A DNA stretch of 64,000 bases, from positions 1 through 64,000 of the forward strand of contig CAWINM010000006.1 of the NCBI GenBank assembly GCA_963837455.1, written 5' to 3'. Below are positions 16,123 to 25,273 of this stretch, in pieces (positions within the stretch are counted from its first letter, which is position 1; each line of letters starts with the position of its first letter). The translations under genes and the position numbers were made by a program. The DNA comes from DASYQD01 sp963837455. Lineage in GTDB: Bacteria > Acidobacteriota > Thermoanaerobaculia > Multivoradales > JAIOJS01. Below the pieces are notes generated by a model that worked only from the letters and a program-made list of their open reading frames with translations, had not been told where the DNA came from and made no database searches.

Positions 16123-17949
16123 TCATCTCCGTCGCAGCTCCTGGCGATCGTGCGCGCCCTGCTCGAGCACCATGCCGGTGACCCGACCGGCCGCCAGCTC
16201 GAACTCGACGAAGAAGCCGGGGGGCGCTCCCGCGATGGCGAACCGGGTCGGAGAGACCGGCGTGAGAGCGAAAGCGCTGCCGTCTCCGAAGACGAGCTGC
16301 AGCACGTCGCCGTGACGGCGGATACGGAGCTCGTTGCCATCCTTGCCGGCGTAGGCGGCGGGGAAGCGATCGAGCTCTTGCGGCGAGAGCGTGAGCGCCG
16401 CCACGCGGTCGTCCGCGAGCACGAACGGCGCCGGCTCGATCCTCGACACGCAGCGGGTGTCGAGCCCTTCGACCTGGCCGCGGTCGAGGAAATCGGTGAA
16501 GAGCCGCCCCAGGCAGTCCGCCCCACCCAGTCCGTCGAGGCTGTGGCCGCCGCCGCGCGCGACGACGCGCAGGGCGTGGGGGAGAGTGCGCGCCACCTCC
16601 TCGGCCCCTTGCGCTGGCGTCACCGGGTCGCGCTCGCCGGAGAGGAGGAGGGTCGGGACGGAGGATCGCACCGGCTCGGCAAAGCCCGCTGGGACCCTGC
16701 CGCGCGGCCACTCCGCGCACGCCGCCTTCTGGGCGCGGGCGCGGAAGTCGCCGAGGAAGCTGCCGCGGGCCTCGGCGTCCGCTTCCCCGACCTCGTAGAA
16801 GGGCACGTCCTCGGCGCAGGTCACCGAGAGGAAGAAGCCCTGGGCGATGCCGCCCATGAGGTCGCCGAACCGGACGGCGGCTTCGGCGAGCGGCTCGAGG
16901 TCGCCGCGATCGGCGAGGTGGAGGTCGAGCGGAATCCGCGCCGCACTCTCCGGCAGATAGAGCATGTAGCGCAGCGACTGCGCCACCGCATCGCCGCCGA
17001 GCTCGACCGGAACCGCCTCTCCGCTCGTGGCGTCGCGGATCTCCACCCGCGCCGGCGTCCGCTCGAGGCGCTCGAGGACGCGGGCGAGCTCGGCGCGGGG
17101 ATCGGGGAAGGCGGCGTGGCAGCGCGCGTCCGCGGCGCAGGCGTCGAGCACCTGGTCGAGCGCGTGCTGCGCGTCCGCGGCGAAATGGAGCGGCGAGCGC
17201 GAGTCCGGGGGCACCACGCCATCGAGCGTCGCGGTGCGCACGTGCTCGCCATGGCGTCGCAGGTAGACGAGCGCGAGGAGGCTGCCGTACGAGCCTGCCC
17301 GCAGGTCGATCCGCCCGTAGCCGAGGGCGGCGCGGGCGTCGTCGAGGTCGTCGACCGCGTTGGTGGTGGTGTAGAGCGCGAGGTCGGCGTGCGCTTGGAG
17401 CTCCTTTCGGCAAGCGCGTACGCCGACGGCCGGCAGGAAGTCGTCGAGGAAGCCGATCACGCCGGCACGACCTCGCAGCGCCGTGCAGGCGAGACCGTTC
17501 GAATCGCCGGTACCGCGCACGTCGACCAGCACGAGATCGCGCCGGCGAAGGGCCGGCTCCCACTCCGTCGCGAGCTCCGCCGCGGCGTCGACCGCCGACG
17601 CGCCCGGCCCGCCTGCGAAGTAGAAGATCGGATCGGGTTGCCGGTCGGGTCCGGTCGCCGGCAGCACCGCGACCCGCAGAGCGATCGTCCTTCCCTTCCG
17701 CGCGGCCCGATCTTCGAAGACCGCGAAACGTCCGCAACGCGCCTCGCGAGCGAGACCGGGGAGCAAGCAGGGAGAGAGCGCGAGCCCTGGCGTCGGCGCG
17801 GTCGGCGCCGCGCCGCAAAGCGGAGCGCCGAGCGCCGCCGCGAGCAGGGCCCTGCGCAGTAGAGCTCGGCAAGCGAGCTCGCGGGCCGGAATCGCCCGTT
17901 TTCGCGGACCGTCGAGCAAGGATTCTCCATTCGGCATCGGAGCGCCCAT
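16123..17949 (-). CDS. Secreted alpha/beta hydrolase, tripeptidyl aminopeptidase-like
   Basis: A 608-residue hydrolase. The nucleophile S220 is in RAGSYGSLLAL, the acid D441 in LLLSGERDPVTP and the base H469 in GGGHSLDG. An oxyanion motif FAGGPGASAV and the VDVRGTGDS segment mark the TAP/prolyl aminopeptidase branch. The N-terminus has a hydrophobic stretch ending ALGAPLCGAA (residues 34-47), a plausible lipobox, so a membrane-anchored lipoprotein is likely. The last 90 residues (beta-rich) are an extra domain. It starts directly after the stop of the upstream SnoaL-like gene, so the two form an operon. Confidence 0.85.
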   Translation of the reverse strand: MGAPMPNGESLLDGPRKRAIPARELACRALLRRALLAAALGAPLCGAAPTAPTPGLALSPCLLPGLAREARCGRFAVFEDRAARKGRTIALRVAVLPATGPDRQPDPIFYFAGGPGASAVDAAAELATEWEPALRRRDLVLVDVRGTGDSNGLACTALRGRAGVIGFLDDFLPAVGVRACRKELQAHADLALYTTTNAVDDLDDARAALGYGRIDLRAGSYGSLLALVYLRRHGEHVRTATLDGVVPPDSRSPLHFAADAQHALDQVLDACAADARCHAAFPDPRAELARVLERLERTPARVEIRDATSGEAVPVELGGDAVAQSLRYMLYLPESAARIPLDLHLADRGDLEPLAEAAVRFGDLMGGIAQGFFLSVTCAEDVPFYEVGEADAEARGSFLGDFRARAQKAACAEWPRGRVPAGFAEPVRSSVPTLLLSGERDPVTPAQGAEEVARTLPHALRVVARGGGHSLDGLGGADCLGRLFTDFLDRGQVEGLDTRCVSRIEPAPFVLADDRVAALTLSPQELDRFPAAYAGKDGNELRIRRHGDVLQLVFGDGSAFALTPVSPTRFAIAGAPPGFFVEFELAAGRVTGMVLEQGAHDRQELRRR

Positions 17950-18375
17950 TCAGGAGCCCTTCTCCACCGTCTCCTGCGCGCTCACCGCTCGCCACTGTCC
18001 GGCCTGCTTCGCGAAGACGTCGGTGAAGCGCAGGCGGACGGTGAACGAGCCGTCGACGGCGGTAACAGTGTTGACGCCGGTGACTACCGCGGCATCGCCG
18101 TAGAGGCGCACCGCGAGCTCCGAGAGCGCCTGGCGAGTCTTCGCCGGCGCAGCGGAGGCGTCGAGGAGATCCGCCTTGCGGCGCAGAGTGCCCTGGTAGC
18201 TGACGTCGACGAACTCATCGGCCAGGAGGTCGCGCAGCGTGGCGACATCGCGCGCGACCGAGGCGGCGAGCCAACGCTGTTCGAGCGCCTCGAGCCGTAC
18301 GGCCTCCGACGAGTCGGCGTGAGCGCCGCTGGCGAGGAGCGCGGCGAGCGTAACGGCGAGCGACAGGGTGCGCAT
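17950..18375 (-). CDS. Secreted SnoaL/DUF4440-type (NTF2-like) protein
   Basis: A 141-residue protein with a signal peptide (LSLAVTLAALLASGAHA) and an NTF2-like fold: LEQRWLAASVARDVATLRDL, LADEFVDVSYQGT, then AVVTGVNTVTAV and the C-terminal FTDVFAKQAGQWRAVSAQ. This pattern is that of DUF4440/ketosteroid-isomerase-like proteins, whose cavity can bind small molecules. Its TGA is immediately followed by the ATG of the hydrolase gene, indicating translational coupling. Function not predictable further. Confidence 0.8.
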   Translation of the reverse strand: MRTLSLAVTLAALLASGAHADSSEAVRLEALEQRWLAASVARDVATLRDLLADEFVDVSYQGTLRRKADLLDASAAPAKTRQALSELAVRLYGDAAVVTGVNTVTAVDGSFTVRLRFTDVFAKQAGQWRAVSAQETVEKGS

Positions 18376-18944
18376 CGAAAGCTCCGATCCGGCGAGCGAC
18401 CGGCGCTCGCGCGGCTCGACTATGCCCGCCCGGCGCGGTCATTTCAACCTCGACGACGCGCGTGCTGCCGTTTCGACGGTGAGGCGGTACGAGAGAACCG
18501 CGTTTCGACTCGAAGAGTCGATTTTGCGGGACCAAGGGAAATTCTCGCCACAGGGCGGGCCGAGCCACGACGGAACCGCCCGCGGCGGGCGCCGCCGCTC
18601 AGTCGGTGCTGGGCGCGGCGAAGAGCGCGGCCGGCCTGCGTCCACGCTCACCGGCGTGACGGAGTACTTGGGAGTCTCCCGAGACGAGCCGCGTGGCTCG
18701 AGCGGTCGGAGCGCAACGGGATGGCGGTCGCCGCGCGGACCCTGAGACGAAGAGTCGCTCGACGCGTCTCGTGCCCCTGGCGCTCGTGCGCCCCAGAGGA
18801 CCGTCCGGATCACCAGGCCTCGGCCACGTGGTGAGAGATGACAGACAACGGGCGCCCCGCTGGGACCCGCCGTCGCCACCACCGACCGATATGCCTCCGT
18901 GCATGCACTGTCATTCGACGCCGAGGGCGACGTCATGCCTCGAT
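18376..18944. other. Region without a recognised gene
   Basis: Several medium-length frames exist on both strands, but none has recognisable motifs, a convincing ribosome site or homologous neighbours. It may hold decayed coding sequence leading into the ECF remnant. Confidence 0.5.
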
Positions 18945-19170
18945 GCGCTGGCCCGCGCCGAAGCGCTGGGCGGCAGGGGCCCCTCTGGGAAGGAATGCGA
19001 AATGGGCCCCTATGTGCTGCAAGCCGCGCTCGCCGCCCGCTACGCCCGCGCGCGCCGGGCCGCCGATACCGACTGGCCGCGCATTGCCGCGCTCTATGAC
19101 CGGCTGCGCGTCGTGGCGCCCTCGCCCGTGGTCGATCTCAATCGCGCGATCGCCCACAGCATTGCGGCGC
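18945..19170 (+). pseudogene. ECF sigma factor C-terminal fragment (SigJ/DUF6596 type)
   Basis: The plus frame gives ALARAEALGG, a short insertion, then MGPYVLQAALAARYARARR and DWPRIAALYDRLRVVAPSPV, VVDLNRAIAHSIA. This is the C-terminal helical region of large ECF sigma factors (GPY-LQAAIAA, W--I--LYD-L, SPVVELNRAVA). The sigma2/sigma4 regions are absent and the segment is followed by the convergent L,D-transpeptidase gene. Remnant only. Confidence 0.65.
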
Positions 19171-19192
19171 GCGCTCGGCCGCGGGCGCAGGA

Positions 19193-19921
19193 TCATCTCG
19201 ACGAGGGACCCCCTGCCGCGGTGCTCACAGTCTCGTCCTCGGCGATCGTCGGCGACTCCTCGCTGCAGCCGAAGACGTAGACAGGCGTTCCTGTCGGCAC
19301 CATCGACGTCAGCCGCGCGGAGGCGAACATCGGGATCCGGATGCAGCCGTGGCTCGCGGGATAGGTCCGCATCTCGGTGCTGCCGTGGATGGCGATGCCG
19401 CCGACGATGTACATCGGATTGTGCATCTGGCCGAGGGGGCTCGCCTTCCAGCCGTGGGCCTTGGCATAGACTTCGAGATGACCGCAGGGCGTGATGGCTC
19501 GGGTCTCCGGATAGCCGTGCTCGTGAAACGTCCTGCCGCTGCCCGAGGAGATCGGCAGGATGTTGCCCACGTCGCCGCCGGCGTCGACCAGGTAGAGCAC
19601 CTGACGGGCGAGGTCGACCTCGAGGCGAGGGCCGGTCCCCTGCTCCTGCGGCAAGAACGGTGTCGCCACCGCGAGCGCGTCGAGCTCCGCCCGCGTGAGC
19701 ACGCCCGTCGGCCGTGCGCCCTGCACCTTCTGGAAAGCGATGAGCGCCTGCTGCGAGGCACCGTCCCATGTGCCGTCGACGGGACCGACCCAGTACCCGA
19801 GCTCGGCGAGTCGCTGCTCGGCGTAGCGGACATCGCTCCGGCCGAGTGTGGCTGCGTTCGCGCTGGCCGCGGCTGCGATCGCGAAGATTGCGAAGAGCAG
19901 AGACGTTCGGTTGCCCGGCAT
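19193..19921 (-). CDS. L,D-transpeptidase with peptidoglycan-binding domain
   Basis: A 242-residue exported protein: signal peptide (FAIFAIAAAASANA), a PG_binding_1 domain at about 28-85 (EQRLAELGYWVGPVDGTWDG), then a YkuD catalytic domain. The catalytic signature is present with H179 in IAIHGS, H191 in SHGCIR and nucleophile C193, R195. It cross-links or attaches peptidoglycan stem peptides by 3-3 or protein linkage in the periplasm. Length fits the family. The last 15 residues are low complexity. It is a single gene, convergent with an ECF fragment. Confidence 0.93.
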   Translation of the reverse strand: MPGNRTSLLFAIFAIAAAASANAATLGRSDVRYAEQRLAELGYWVGPVDGTWDGASQQALIAFQKVQGARPTGVLTRAELDALAVATPFLPQEQGTGPRLEVDLARQVLYLVDAGGDVGNILPISSGSGRTFHEHGYPETRAITPCGHLEVYAKAHGWKASPLGQMHNPMYIVGGIAIHGSTEMRTYPASHGCIRIPMFASARLTSMVPTGTPVYVFGCSEESPTIAEDETVSTAAGGPSSR

Positions 19922-20246
19922 CGTCCAGACCTCCTGGATGACGCGCTAGTGCAGTCTGCGTGCCCGCGCTCGAGCTCACCCCGGCCCGCCCATCGACGGT
20001 GCCACACACCACTCCGACAGGCCTTTCGAAAATGGCGCGCACCCAGGCCCCCGCGACGAGAAGACTTGCTCGAGAGTCGAAGATCAGGAGGGAGGATCCG
20101 AAGCTCGAAAGTGGACACCTTCAACTGAGGGCCACCCGAGCGTCTGCTACGCTCCGACCGTTGCCCGGATTCGATTCGGAACGACTGCCCACTTTCGTCG
20201 AAATCGGCAACGTCTTGCCGTTCTCCAACAGAGATCCAGAGGGAAG
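19922..20246. other. Intergenic region with a GGTGCC repeat
   Basis: A GGTGCCACACACC unit is at about 19998-20010. The stretch separates divergent genes and should hold both promoters. No ORF here is convincing. Confidence 0.5.
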
Positions 20247-21449
20247 ATGCGGATGTCGTTCTCGTCAACGATCGTCGACGTCGTCTGTGGGATGTGGGTT
20301 CTCCTGGTAGGGGCGTCGCTGTTCTTCGCCTTCTCTGCATGGAGCGGCTTCGGGTTCCGGCCGCGCCGGCTCCAATCGGCGAGCCGCGAGCATCACGGGC
20401 TGCGATACCGCTACGCCGTACGGCGGGCCGGCTTCCTCGGCATCCGCTTCATCGGCTTCTTTGTCAGCGTCGCCGTGCCGCGCGCTCTCCGTTTTTCCCT
20501 GCGCCCCGAGGGGCGCTTCGACCTCTTGGGCAAATCGACAGGACTGGCGAGGGAGATCCAGACAGGAGATCCCACCTTCGATCACGCCTTCTACGTCGAC
20601 AGCGCCGATCCGGCGGCGGCCCTCCTGCTGCGCCGCCAGGAGGTGCGCGATCGTCTGGTGGCACTGCCGCGACAACTGCACGAGCACCAGGGCCGGCTGC
20701 ACCGCCTGGGCTGTGACGACGGCGAGCTGCAGGTCGAGGTGCGGACGAGCACCGTCTCCGAAGCAAACCTGCGGGCTCAGGAGGAGCTGGCGGTCGACGG
20801 CATCGCCCCCCTCTTCGCAGAGATCTGGGCGACCCGACCGGAGCGGGGCGCCGTCTCCGCGCCAACGCCCGGCCGCGAGCACACGGTGCGCAAGGTGTAC
20901 CTCGTGCCCTGGTTGATCGGATGCGTCATCGCGCCAGCCGTGATTGCCCTGTCGACCGCCAGCCTGGTGGTGCCGTTCGCGCTGCTCGCGCAGGGCGCCA
21001 TTGTCGGTGGTCTGCTGTTCCTCGCCTTCCTGGTGTGGGCCCTTCGCTTCGTCGGCCAGACCTCGCGGCGGCATCGGCTCCTCATCGAGTGGTTTCTCTT
21101 CGCCTTGCCGGGGTTCGTGTTCACCGCGGCCCTCGCCCTGCGCACCGCCAACCTCCACCTCGACGCCAGCCCGAGCGAGCGCGTCACCGTCACCGCTCCC
21201 TATCTACATGAGACCAGGGCAACGTACCCGGGAACCGTGACCATTGTTGCCATCTCCTTCGACAGCGACCATCCGGCCCTCGCGCCGGCGCCGAACGGCC
21301 GCGCCGAGTACGTGCTCGACCGGGCGACCGCCGCGCGGCTCTACTCGAGCTGGCACCGCAGGCTTGGCAAGACCGCGGTCGTCGAGCTGCGTCGAGGCGC
21401 TCTCGGGCACCCGTGGATCGCCGGCGTATCGCCCGGGCCCGCGCTTTGA
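20247..21449 (+). CDS. Hypothetical membrane protein
   Basis: A 400-residue protein with an N-terminal membrane segment (GMWVLLVGASLFFAFSAW), a soluble domain (about 45-220) and three further membrane spans (VPWLIGCVIAPAVIAL, VPFALLAQGAIVGGLLFLAF, LLIEWFLFALPGFVFTAALA), then a C-terminal exoplasmic or cytoplasmic domain of about 100 residues ending LGHPWIAGVSPG. DHAFYVDSADPAAALLL resembles phrases in DUF3137-like or Galanin-like uncharacterised proteins, but I do not assign it. An AGAGGGAAG ribosome site precedes the first start codon. Confidence 0.7.
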   Translation: MRMSFSSTIVDVVCGMWVLLVGASLFFAFSAWSGFGFRPRRLQSASREHHGLRYRYAVRRAGFLGIRFIGFFVSVAVPRALRFSLRPEGRFDLLGKSTGLAREIQTGDPTFDHAFYVDSADPAAALLLRRQEVRDRLVALPRQLHEHQGRLHRLGCDDGELQVEVRTSTVSEANLRAQEELAVDGIAPLFAEIWATRPERGAVSAPTPGREHTVRKVYLVPWLIGCVIAPAVIALSTASLVVPFALLAQGAIVGGLLFLAFLVWALRFVGQTSRRHRLLIEWFLFALPGFVFTAALALRTANLHLDASPSERVTVTAPYLHETRATYPGTVTIVAISFDSDHPALAPAPNGRAEYVLDRATAARLYSSWHRRLGKTAVVELRRGALGHPWIAGVSPGPAL

Positions 21450-21551
21450 GGTGCGCGTAGGCGCCACGCTGCTCTATAGACGAGCGCAGCTGGGTCATGT
21501 CTCACCAGCATCGAGGAAGACCGCCGCTTCCCTGCGAAGAGGGTGGAGCCT

Positions 21552-21581
21552 CTCTTTCGCAACCTCCTCTTTCGCAACCTC
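21552..21581. repeat. Tandem 2 x 15-bp repeat
   Basis: CTCTTTCGCAACCTC is repeated twice without spacer between two convergent genes. Probably a slippage product. Confidence 0.85.
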
Positions 21582-21597
21582 TCTCTCGGCGCCGGCC

Positions 21598-22449
21598 TCA
21601 GCGCGAGCGCCCGAACAGCGTGCGCAGCCCTCGCGCCATGCTCACCGGTACCGTGCTGGTGTGGGTTTCGCCGTCCAGTATGTCGGTGCTGACCGCCAGC
21701 TGGGAAAGGCTTCGCGACTTCAAGCGCCGGCCCAGCTCCACGGTATTGGAAACCAACCGGTACGACGCCAGCATGGGAATTGCCGGATCCTCCTCGCGCG
21801 ATCCTGCCGCCAGGTAGACCTGCAGGTCACGCTTCGGCGGCGCCATGGTATCGATCAGCTTCATCACCTCGCCGCCGTTCCACCACAGGCCGGGGCTGGC
21901 GATCAGGTAACGATCGAAGGTGTCCGGCGCCTGCAGCAGGGTGTAGGCGGCGAACAGGCCGCCGAGCGAGGAGCCGAAGACCGCCGAGCCGGTGTGCTGC
22001 ACGTCATAGTGCGCGGCGACGAAGGGCTGGAGCTGCTGGCGGACGAAGGCGAGAAAACGGTCGGCGCCACCCATGCGCTCGCCTTCCGGCAGCACCGGCT
22101 CGACGCCCGGCATGGCGCTGGCCATGCGCGCGAAGGAGGGCTCGTCCGAGGGCGTGAAGTCGCGCGTGCGCAACTGGCTCTGGACGACCGGGCTGGTGCC
22201 GTAGGCGATGCCGACCACCAGCAGCGGCGGCAGCTCGCCGAAGAGCTGAGCCATCAGCCGCGAGGTCTCGACCGCGGTGCCGAAGAAGAGGTCGGCGTCG
22301 AGCACGTAGAGGACCTGGCGAGGGCCGGGCGGCAACGGCATGACACCGGCCACCGGTTCGGCGACCCAGATCTGGAAGCCGCGACCGACGCTGTCGGAGT
22401 CGAGATGGTGGACGTGGGAGCGGGGGATGCTGACGAGCTGATCGGCCAT
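21598..22449 (-). CDS. Putative esterase (COG2819/IroE-like)
   Basis: A 283-residue alpha/beta hydrolase without signal peptide. The nucleophile elbow is AVFGSSLGGLFAAY (S161), and the histidine is probably in DGETHTSTVP near residue 262. QVLYVLDADLFFGTAVE and VGIAYG are conserved in the esterase_D-like branch that includes siderophore esterases IroE/Bes. It likely hydrolyses an ester or acyl-thioester; the substrate is not evident and no siderophore genes are nearby. A single gene, convergent with the membrane protein gene at 20-21 kb. Confidence 0.8.
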   Translation of the reverse strand: MADQLVSIPRSHVHHLDSDSVGRGFQIWVAEPVAGVMPLPPGPRQVLYVLDADLFFGTAVETSRLMAQLFGELPPLLVVGIAYGTSPVVQSQLRTRDFTPSDEPSFARMASAMPGVEPVLPEGERMGGADRFLAFVRQQLQPFVAAHYDVQHTGSAVFGSSLGGLFAAYTLLQAPDTFDRYLIASPGLWWNGGEVMKLIDTMAPPKRDLQVYLAAGSREEDPAIPMLASYRLVSNTVELGRRLKSRSLSQLAVSTDILDGETHTSTVPVSMARGLRTLFGRSR

Positions 22450-22645
22450 GACGAGACTCCTGGGACGCCATCGCGCGACCGAGCCTGGTACCTGGTGGCG
22501 CGACGGAGGGGTTGCGGGTTGGCGATCGGCACACCGTCGCCGACTGGAAGCAGCCTAGAGCCTGCCGTTGCGTCAGGGTCAAGTCCTCAGCTTGGGATAC
22601 GCAAAAGCGCGCTCGAGACCCCCGATGGCTCCCCGACTGTGTTGC

Positions 22646-23758
22646 CTAGACGACGGCCGCCTTCACGCAGTGAATCGGCGGGAGGGAGTCGAAGAGGCAG
22701 GTCCACTCCTCACCCCCCTCGCGGCCCATCCAGAGCTGGCCGGTCGTGGTGCCGAGGTAGAGCGAGGGTGAAGGGAGCCTGTCGGCGTCCATCGCGTCGC
22801 GCTGTACGGTGAAGAAGCTCTCCTTCTTCGGGAAGCCGCGGGCGAGGCGCTTCCAGGCTCTGCCGCCGTTCTCGCTGCGCCACACCGCGGGCGCTCCGCC
22901 CGGGCACGAGCGCGTCGCCGGCTCGTGCGGCACGACGTAGACGGTGTCGGCGTCGTGCGGATGGACGACGATGGGGAAGCCGAAGTCGGACGGAAGCCCT
23001 TTGGCGATCGAGTACCACGTGTGTCCGTAGTCGTCGCTGCGGAGCACGCCGATGTCGGGACGGCGGCCTCCCGGTCCTTCCCACTCACCCCACCCGCCGT
23101 GGTTCTGCATGTAGAGACGGCCAGGGGCGTCGTCGTGGCACGCGATCTTGTGCACGCACTGGCCGAACTCCGGGTAGGGATCGGGCGCGAATCCGGCACC
23201 GATTCCCTGGTTCGCCGCGGCAAACGTTTCGCCGCCGTCTTCGCTCAAGTAATGCCCGCCGGTGGAGATACCGAGGTGGATGCGGTTGCCGTCACGGATG
23301 ACCGTGTGCATGCACATTCCGCCGGCGCCAGGCTGCCACTTGCGCGCGTGCTCGTGGTTACTGATGCCCGGCACCATGTCCCAGGAGCTCCCCCCGTCCT
23401 CGCTGCGGAAGAGCGCCGCCGGCTCGACGCCGGCGAGAATCTCCTTCTTTCCTCTGCCGGGAACGAGCTGCCAGATGTTGGCGATCGCGCGGCCGTCGTC
23501 TTTCGGAAACGCCGGCGCCGACGCCGTCTCCTTGAACGTCTTTCCCAAATCGGTGGAGACGAGGAGCTTCATCCCGAAGAATGCATTGCAGCTCGAAGCG
23601 AGAATCCGCGGTTTGCGGCGGGTGTCGATGAGCGCCGCGAAGACGCCGACCCCCTTTCCGAACGGGCCGCGCAACGCGAATCTTTGCCGCCTCTGCGACG
23701 ACTCCGCCACGAACACGCCCTTTCGCGTCCCGATGGCAAGGACGACGCGCTCGACCAT
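22646..23758 (-). CDS. BNR/sialidase-like beta-propeller protein
   Basis: A 370-residue protein from ATG 23758, chosen for the GGAGGG ribosome site and natural N-terminus MVERVVLAIGTRKGVFV; an upstream in-frame extension is not needed. Asp-box/BNR motifs repeat: LLVSTDLGKTFKE, LFRSEDGGSSWDMVPG, HYLSEDGGETFAAA, VLRSDDYGHTWYSIA, VWRSENGGRAWKRLA. Such propellers occur in sialidases and in VPS10-like or photosystem-assembly proteins; catalytic sialidase residues are not evident. No signal peptide. One base separates it from the upstream MoaD-like gene, so they are co-transcribed. Confidence 0.85.
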   Translation of the reverse strand: MVERVVLAIGTRKGVFVAESSQRRQRFALRGPFGKGVGVFAALIDTRRKPRILASSCNAFFGMKLLVSTDLGKTFKETASAPAFPKDDGRAIANIWQLVPGRGKKEILAGVEPAALFRSEDGGSSWDMVPGISNHEHARKWQPGAGGMCMHTVIRDGNRIHLGISTGGHYLSEDGGETFAAANQGIGAGFAPDPYPEFGQCVHKIACHDDAPGRLYMQNHGGWGEWEGPGGRRPDIGVLRSDDYGHTWYSIAKGLPSDFGFPIVVHPHDADTVYVVPHEPATRSCPGGAPAVWRSENGGRAWKRLARGFPKKESFFTVQRDAMDADRLPSPSLYLGTTTGQLWMGREGGEEWTCLFDSLPPIHCVKAAVV

Positions 23759-23759
23759 C

Positions 23760-24065
23760 TCACCCTCCTGACACGGCCGGCAGAACGATGAGCTCGTCCC
23801 CATCGGCGAGCGGTGTGTCGAGTCCACTGAGGTCTCGAATGTTGCCCGAATTGACGAAGAGGTTCACGTGCCGCCGGACCGCCCCGGTCTCGTCGCACAC
23901 CCGGCAGTGAAGCGACGGGTAGCGGGCCTCGATTTCTTCCAGCGCGGCGCGCACGGTGGGAGCCGACATCGTCAGCCGATCCGCGCCGTTGCTTTCGTCG
24001 CGGAGAGGGCCTGGGACGAACAAGGTGAACGTCGCCGCCTCCGCGGCAGGGTTTCGGCTGCTCAT
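23760..24065 (-). CDS. MoaD/ThiS-like ubiquitin-fold sulfur carrier
   Basis: A 101-residue protein starting at ATG 24065 (MSSRNPAAEAATFTLFVPG). The fold signature is VRAALEEIEARYPSLHCRV, VNLFVNSGNIRDLSGLDTPL, DGDELIVLPAVSGG. The C-terminal GG is the site activated by E1-like enzymes to form a thiocarboxylate. A longer frame to 24206 is unlikely. It precedes a BNR propeller gene with one base between, a pairing I have met in other genomes but whose function is unknown to me. No moaE, thiG or E1 gene is in the window. Confidence 0.85.
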   Translation of the reverse strand: MSSRNPAAEAATFTLFVPGPLRDESNGADRLTMSAPTVRAALEEIEARYPSLHCRVCDETGAVRRHVNLFVNSGNIRDLSGLDTPLADGDELIVLPAVSGG

Positions 24066-24481
24066 TCGTGCTGCACCAAGGTAGCCGCGGAAGGCAACGG
24101 AGTCAACGACCCGGAGGTCGGGAGTCCCGGGTAGAGGTCCTCGGCGATTGGGCATCTTGACGCAACCTAGAGAGCGCATCATGATGCAATCGATTGGCAG
24201 AGGCATCTACCTCATCGCGGGCATCTGCCTCAGTCGCGCCTCGTCTCTGCTCACGCGCAATCGGAAGCACTTTGAACGCATTCCAGGTCTGAGCCTCGAC
24301 AGCCTCTAGGGATGGCGCAGCGGCCGTCACCGAGTCGATCGGCACCTCGCATCCTGCGCCACGAGCTAACGCCGGAGTGACCAGCGCCAACGCCCACTCG
24401 TCGTGTCCTGATCGAGCTCGCCGCCCGGGCGCGCCGCGCCTGGGCGCATTGCGCGGGGCACCTGCCGGCTCAGGAGATCCG
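24066..24481. other. Intergenic region, possible decayed minus-strand ORF
   Basis: The minus strand between about 24420 and 24180 reads protein-like sequence (ALVTPALARGAGCEVP, EAVEAQTWNAFKVLPIA) but with no good start and no family. The plus strand holds the start region of the next gene. Confidence 0.3.
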
Positions 24482-25273
24482 ATGGCCCACCGCAGTGCGC
24501 CGATCCTCTTGGTCCTCGCCGTCCTGCTGCTTCCCAGTGTCGGTCGGGCGCGATGCGCCGAGCCCAAGGGTCTCCTCGACCCGCGGCGTTCGCCGCTCCC
24601 CGCAGCCCAGCTCGATGCCCTCCAGCCGGGAGCGACCGTGGCCGAGATCTTCGCAGCTCTCGGCCCCGCGCAAAGCGGCGGTTCGGCGGTCTGTGGTCGA
24701 GGGCACCGTTGCCTGGAGTGGCAGTTCGACGATCGGCGTGGCCTGGCCGTCGAGATCGACCGATTCTGCTCAGCGCCGCTGGTGATGCGACGCGAAACCA
24801 CGCACTCCGCGCGGCAGGCGGAAGTGGCGGCGCGAGCGGGTCTGTGGATGGTGCCGCACCAGCAGGTGGAGGCGCTCGACGAGCGTGCCCGTGCCCTCGG
24901 TCTGCCCGGCAACTATGGCGATCCGGATGCCTTCTATTTCGACGGCAAGACCCTCAACCTCGGCTTGTTCCCCTTCTTTTCCGACCAGGCGATGAATCCG
25001 AACCGACCGCCAGACGACGTCTACCGCGTGGCCACCAAGTGGATCGGCGAGGATCTCTACATGCTGTCGCCGCAGAATCCGACCTGGTTTCTACAAGCCC
25101 ACTTCCGCAACGGCCACTTCGAGACCACGGTGCCACAGCGGTCAAAGAACCGCCAGCTCGTCTTGCTGCTGAGCGATCAAGGCGGTCGGGCCTGGCCGGC
25201 GCGGGCTCAAAGAGAGGGTCAAACGATCTTCATAGGTGCCGAGCGGCACGTCACATCGCGCGCCAGGAGCTGA
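24482..25273 (+). CDS. Secreted protein of unknown function
   Basis: A 263-residue product from ATG 24482, with a signal peptide (APILLVLAVLLLPSVGRARC). Recognisable stretches are GATVAEIFAALGPAQSGGS, HRCLEWQFDDRRGLAVEIDR and PGNYGDPDAFYFDGKTLNLG. Four cysteines lie in the first third. The early part is reminiscent of SmpA/OmlA-like small domains (G-T-EVxxxLGxP) but incomplete. The 3' end overlaps the convergent lysE-type gene by 23 bases (25251-25273). An upstream in-frame ATG at 24377 is ignored because it would bury the signal peptide. Confidence 0.65.
   Translation: MAHRSAPILLVLAVLLLPSVGRARCAEPKGLLDPRRSPLPAAQLDALQPGATVAEIFAALGPAQSGGSAVCGRGHRCLEWQFDDRRGLAVEIDRFCSAPLVMRRETTHSARQAEVAARAGLWMVPHQQVEALDERARALGLPGNYGDPDAFYFDGKTLNLGLFPFFSDQAMNPNRPPDDVYRVATKWIGEDLYMLSPQNPTWFLQAHFRNGHFETTVPQRSKNRQLVLLLSDQGGRAWPARAQREGQTIFIGAERHVTSRARS

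Noticed and set aside
16085..17995. 636-codon minus-strand frame overlapping the hydrolase
   Set aside because: Arg/Ala-rich out-of-frame reading of the hydrolase gene, which has a complete triad in its own frame.
18376..18944. Several frames of 100-195 codons on both strands
   Set aside because: No start sites, domains or protein-like composition; left as unassigned.
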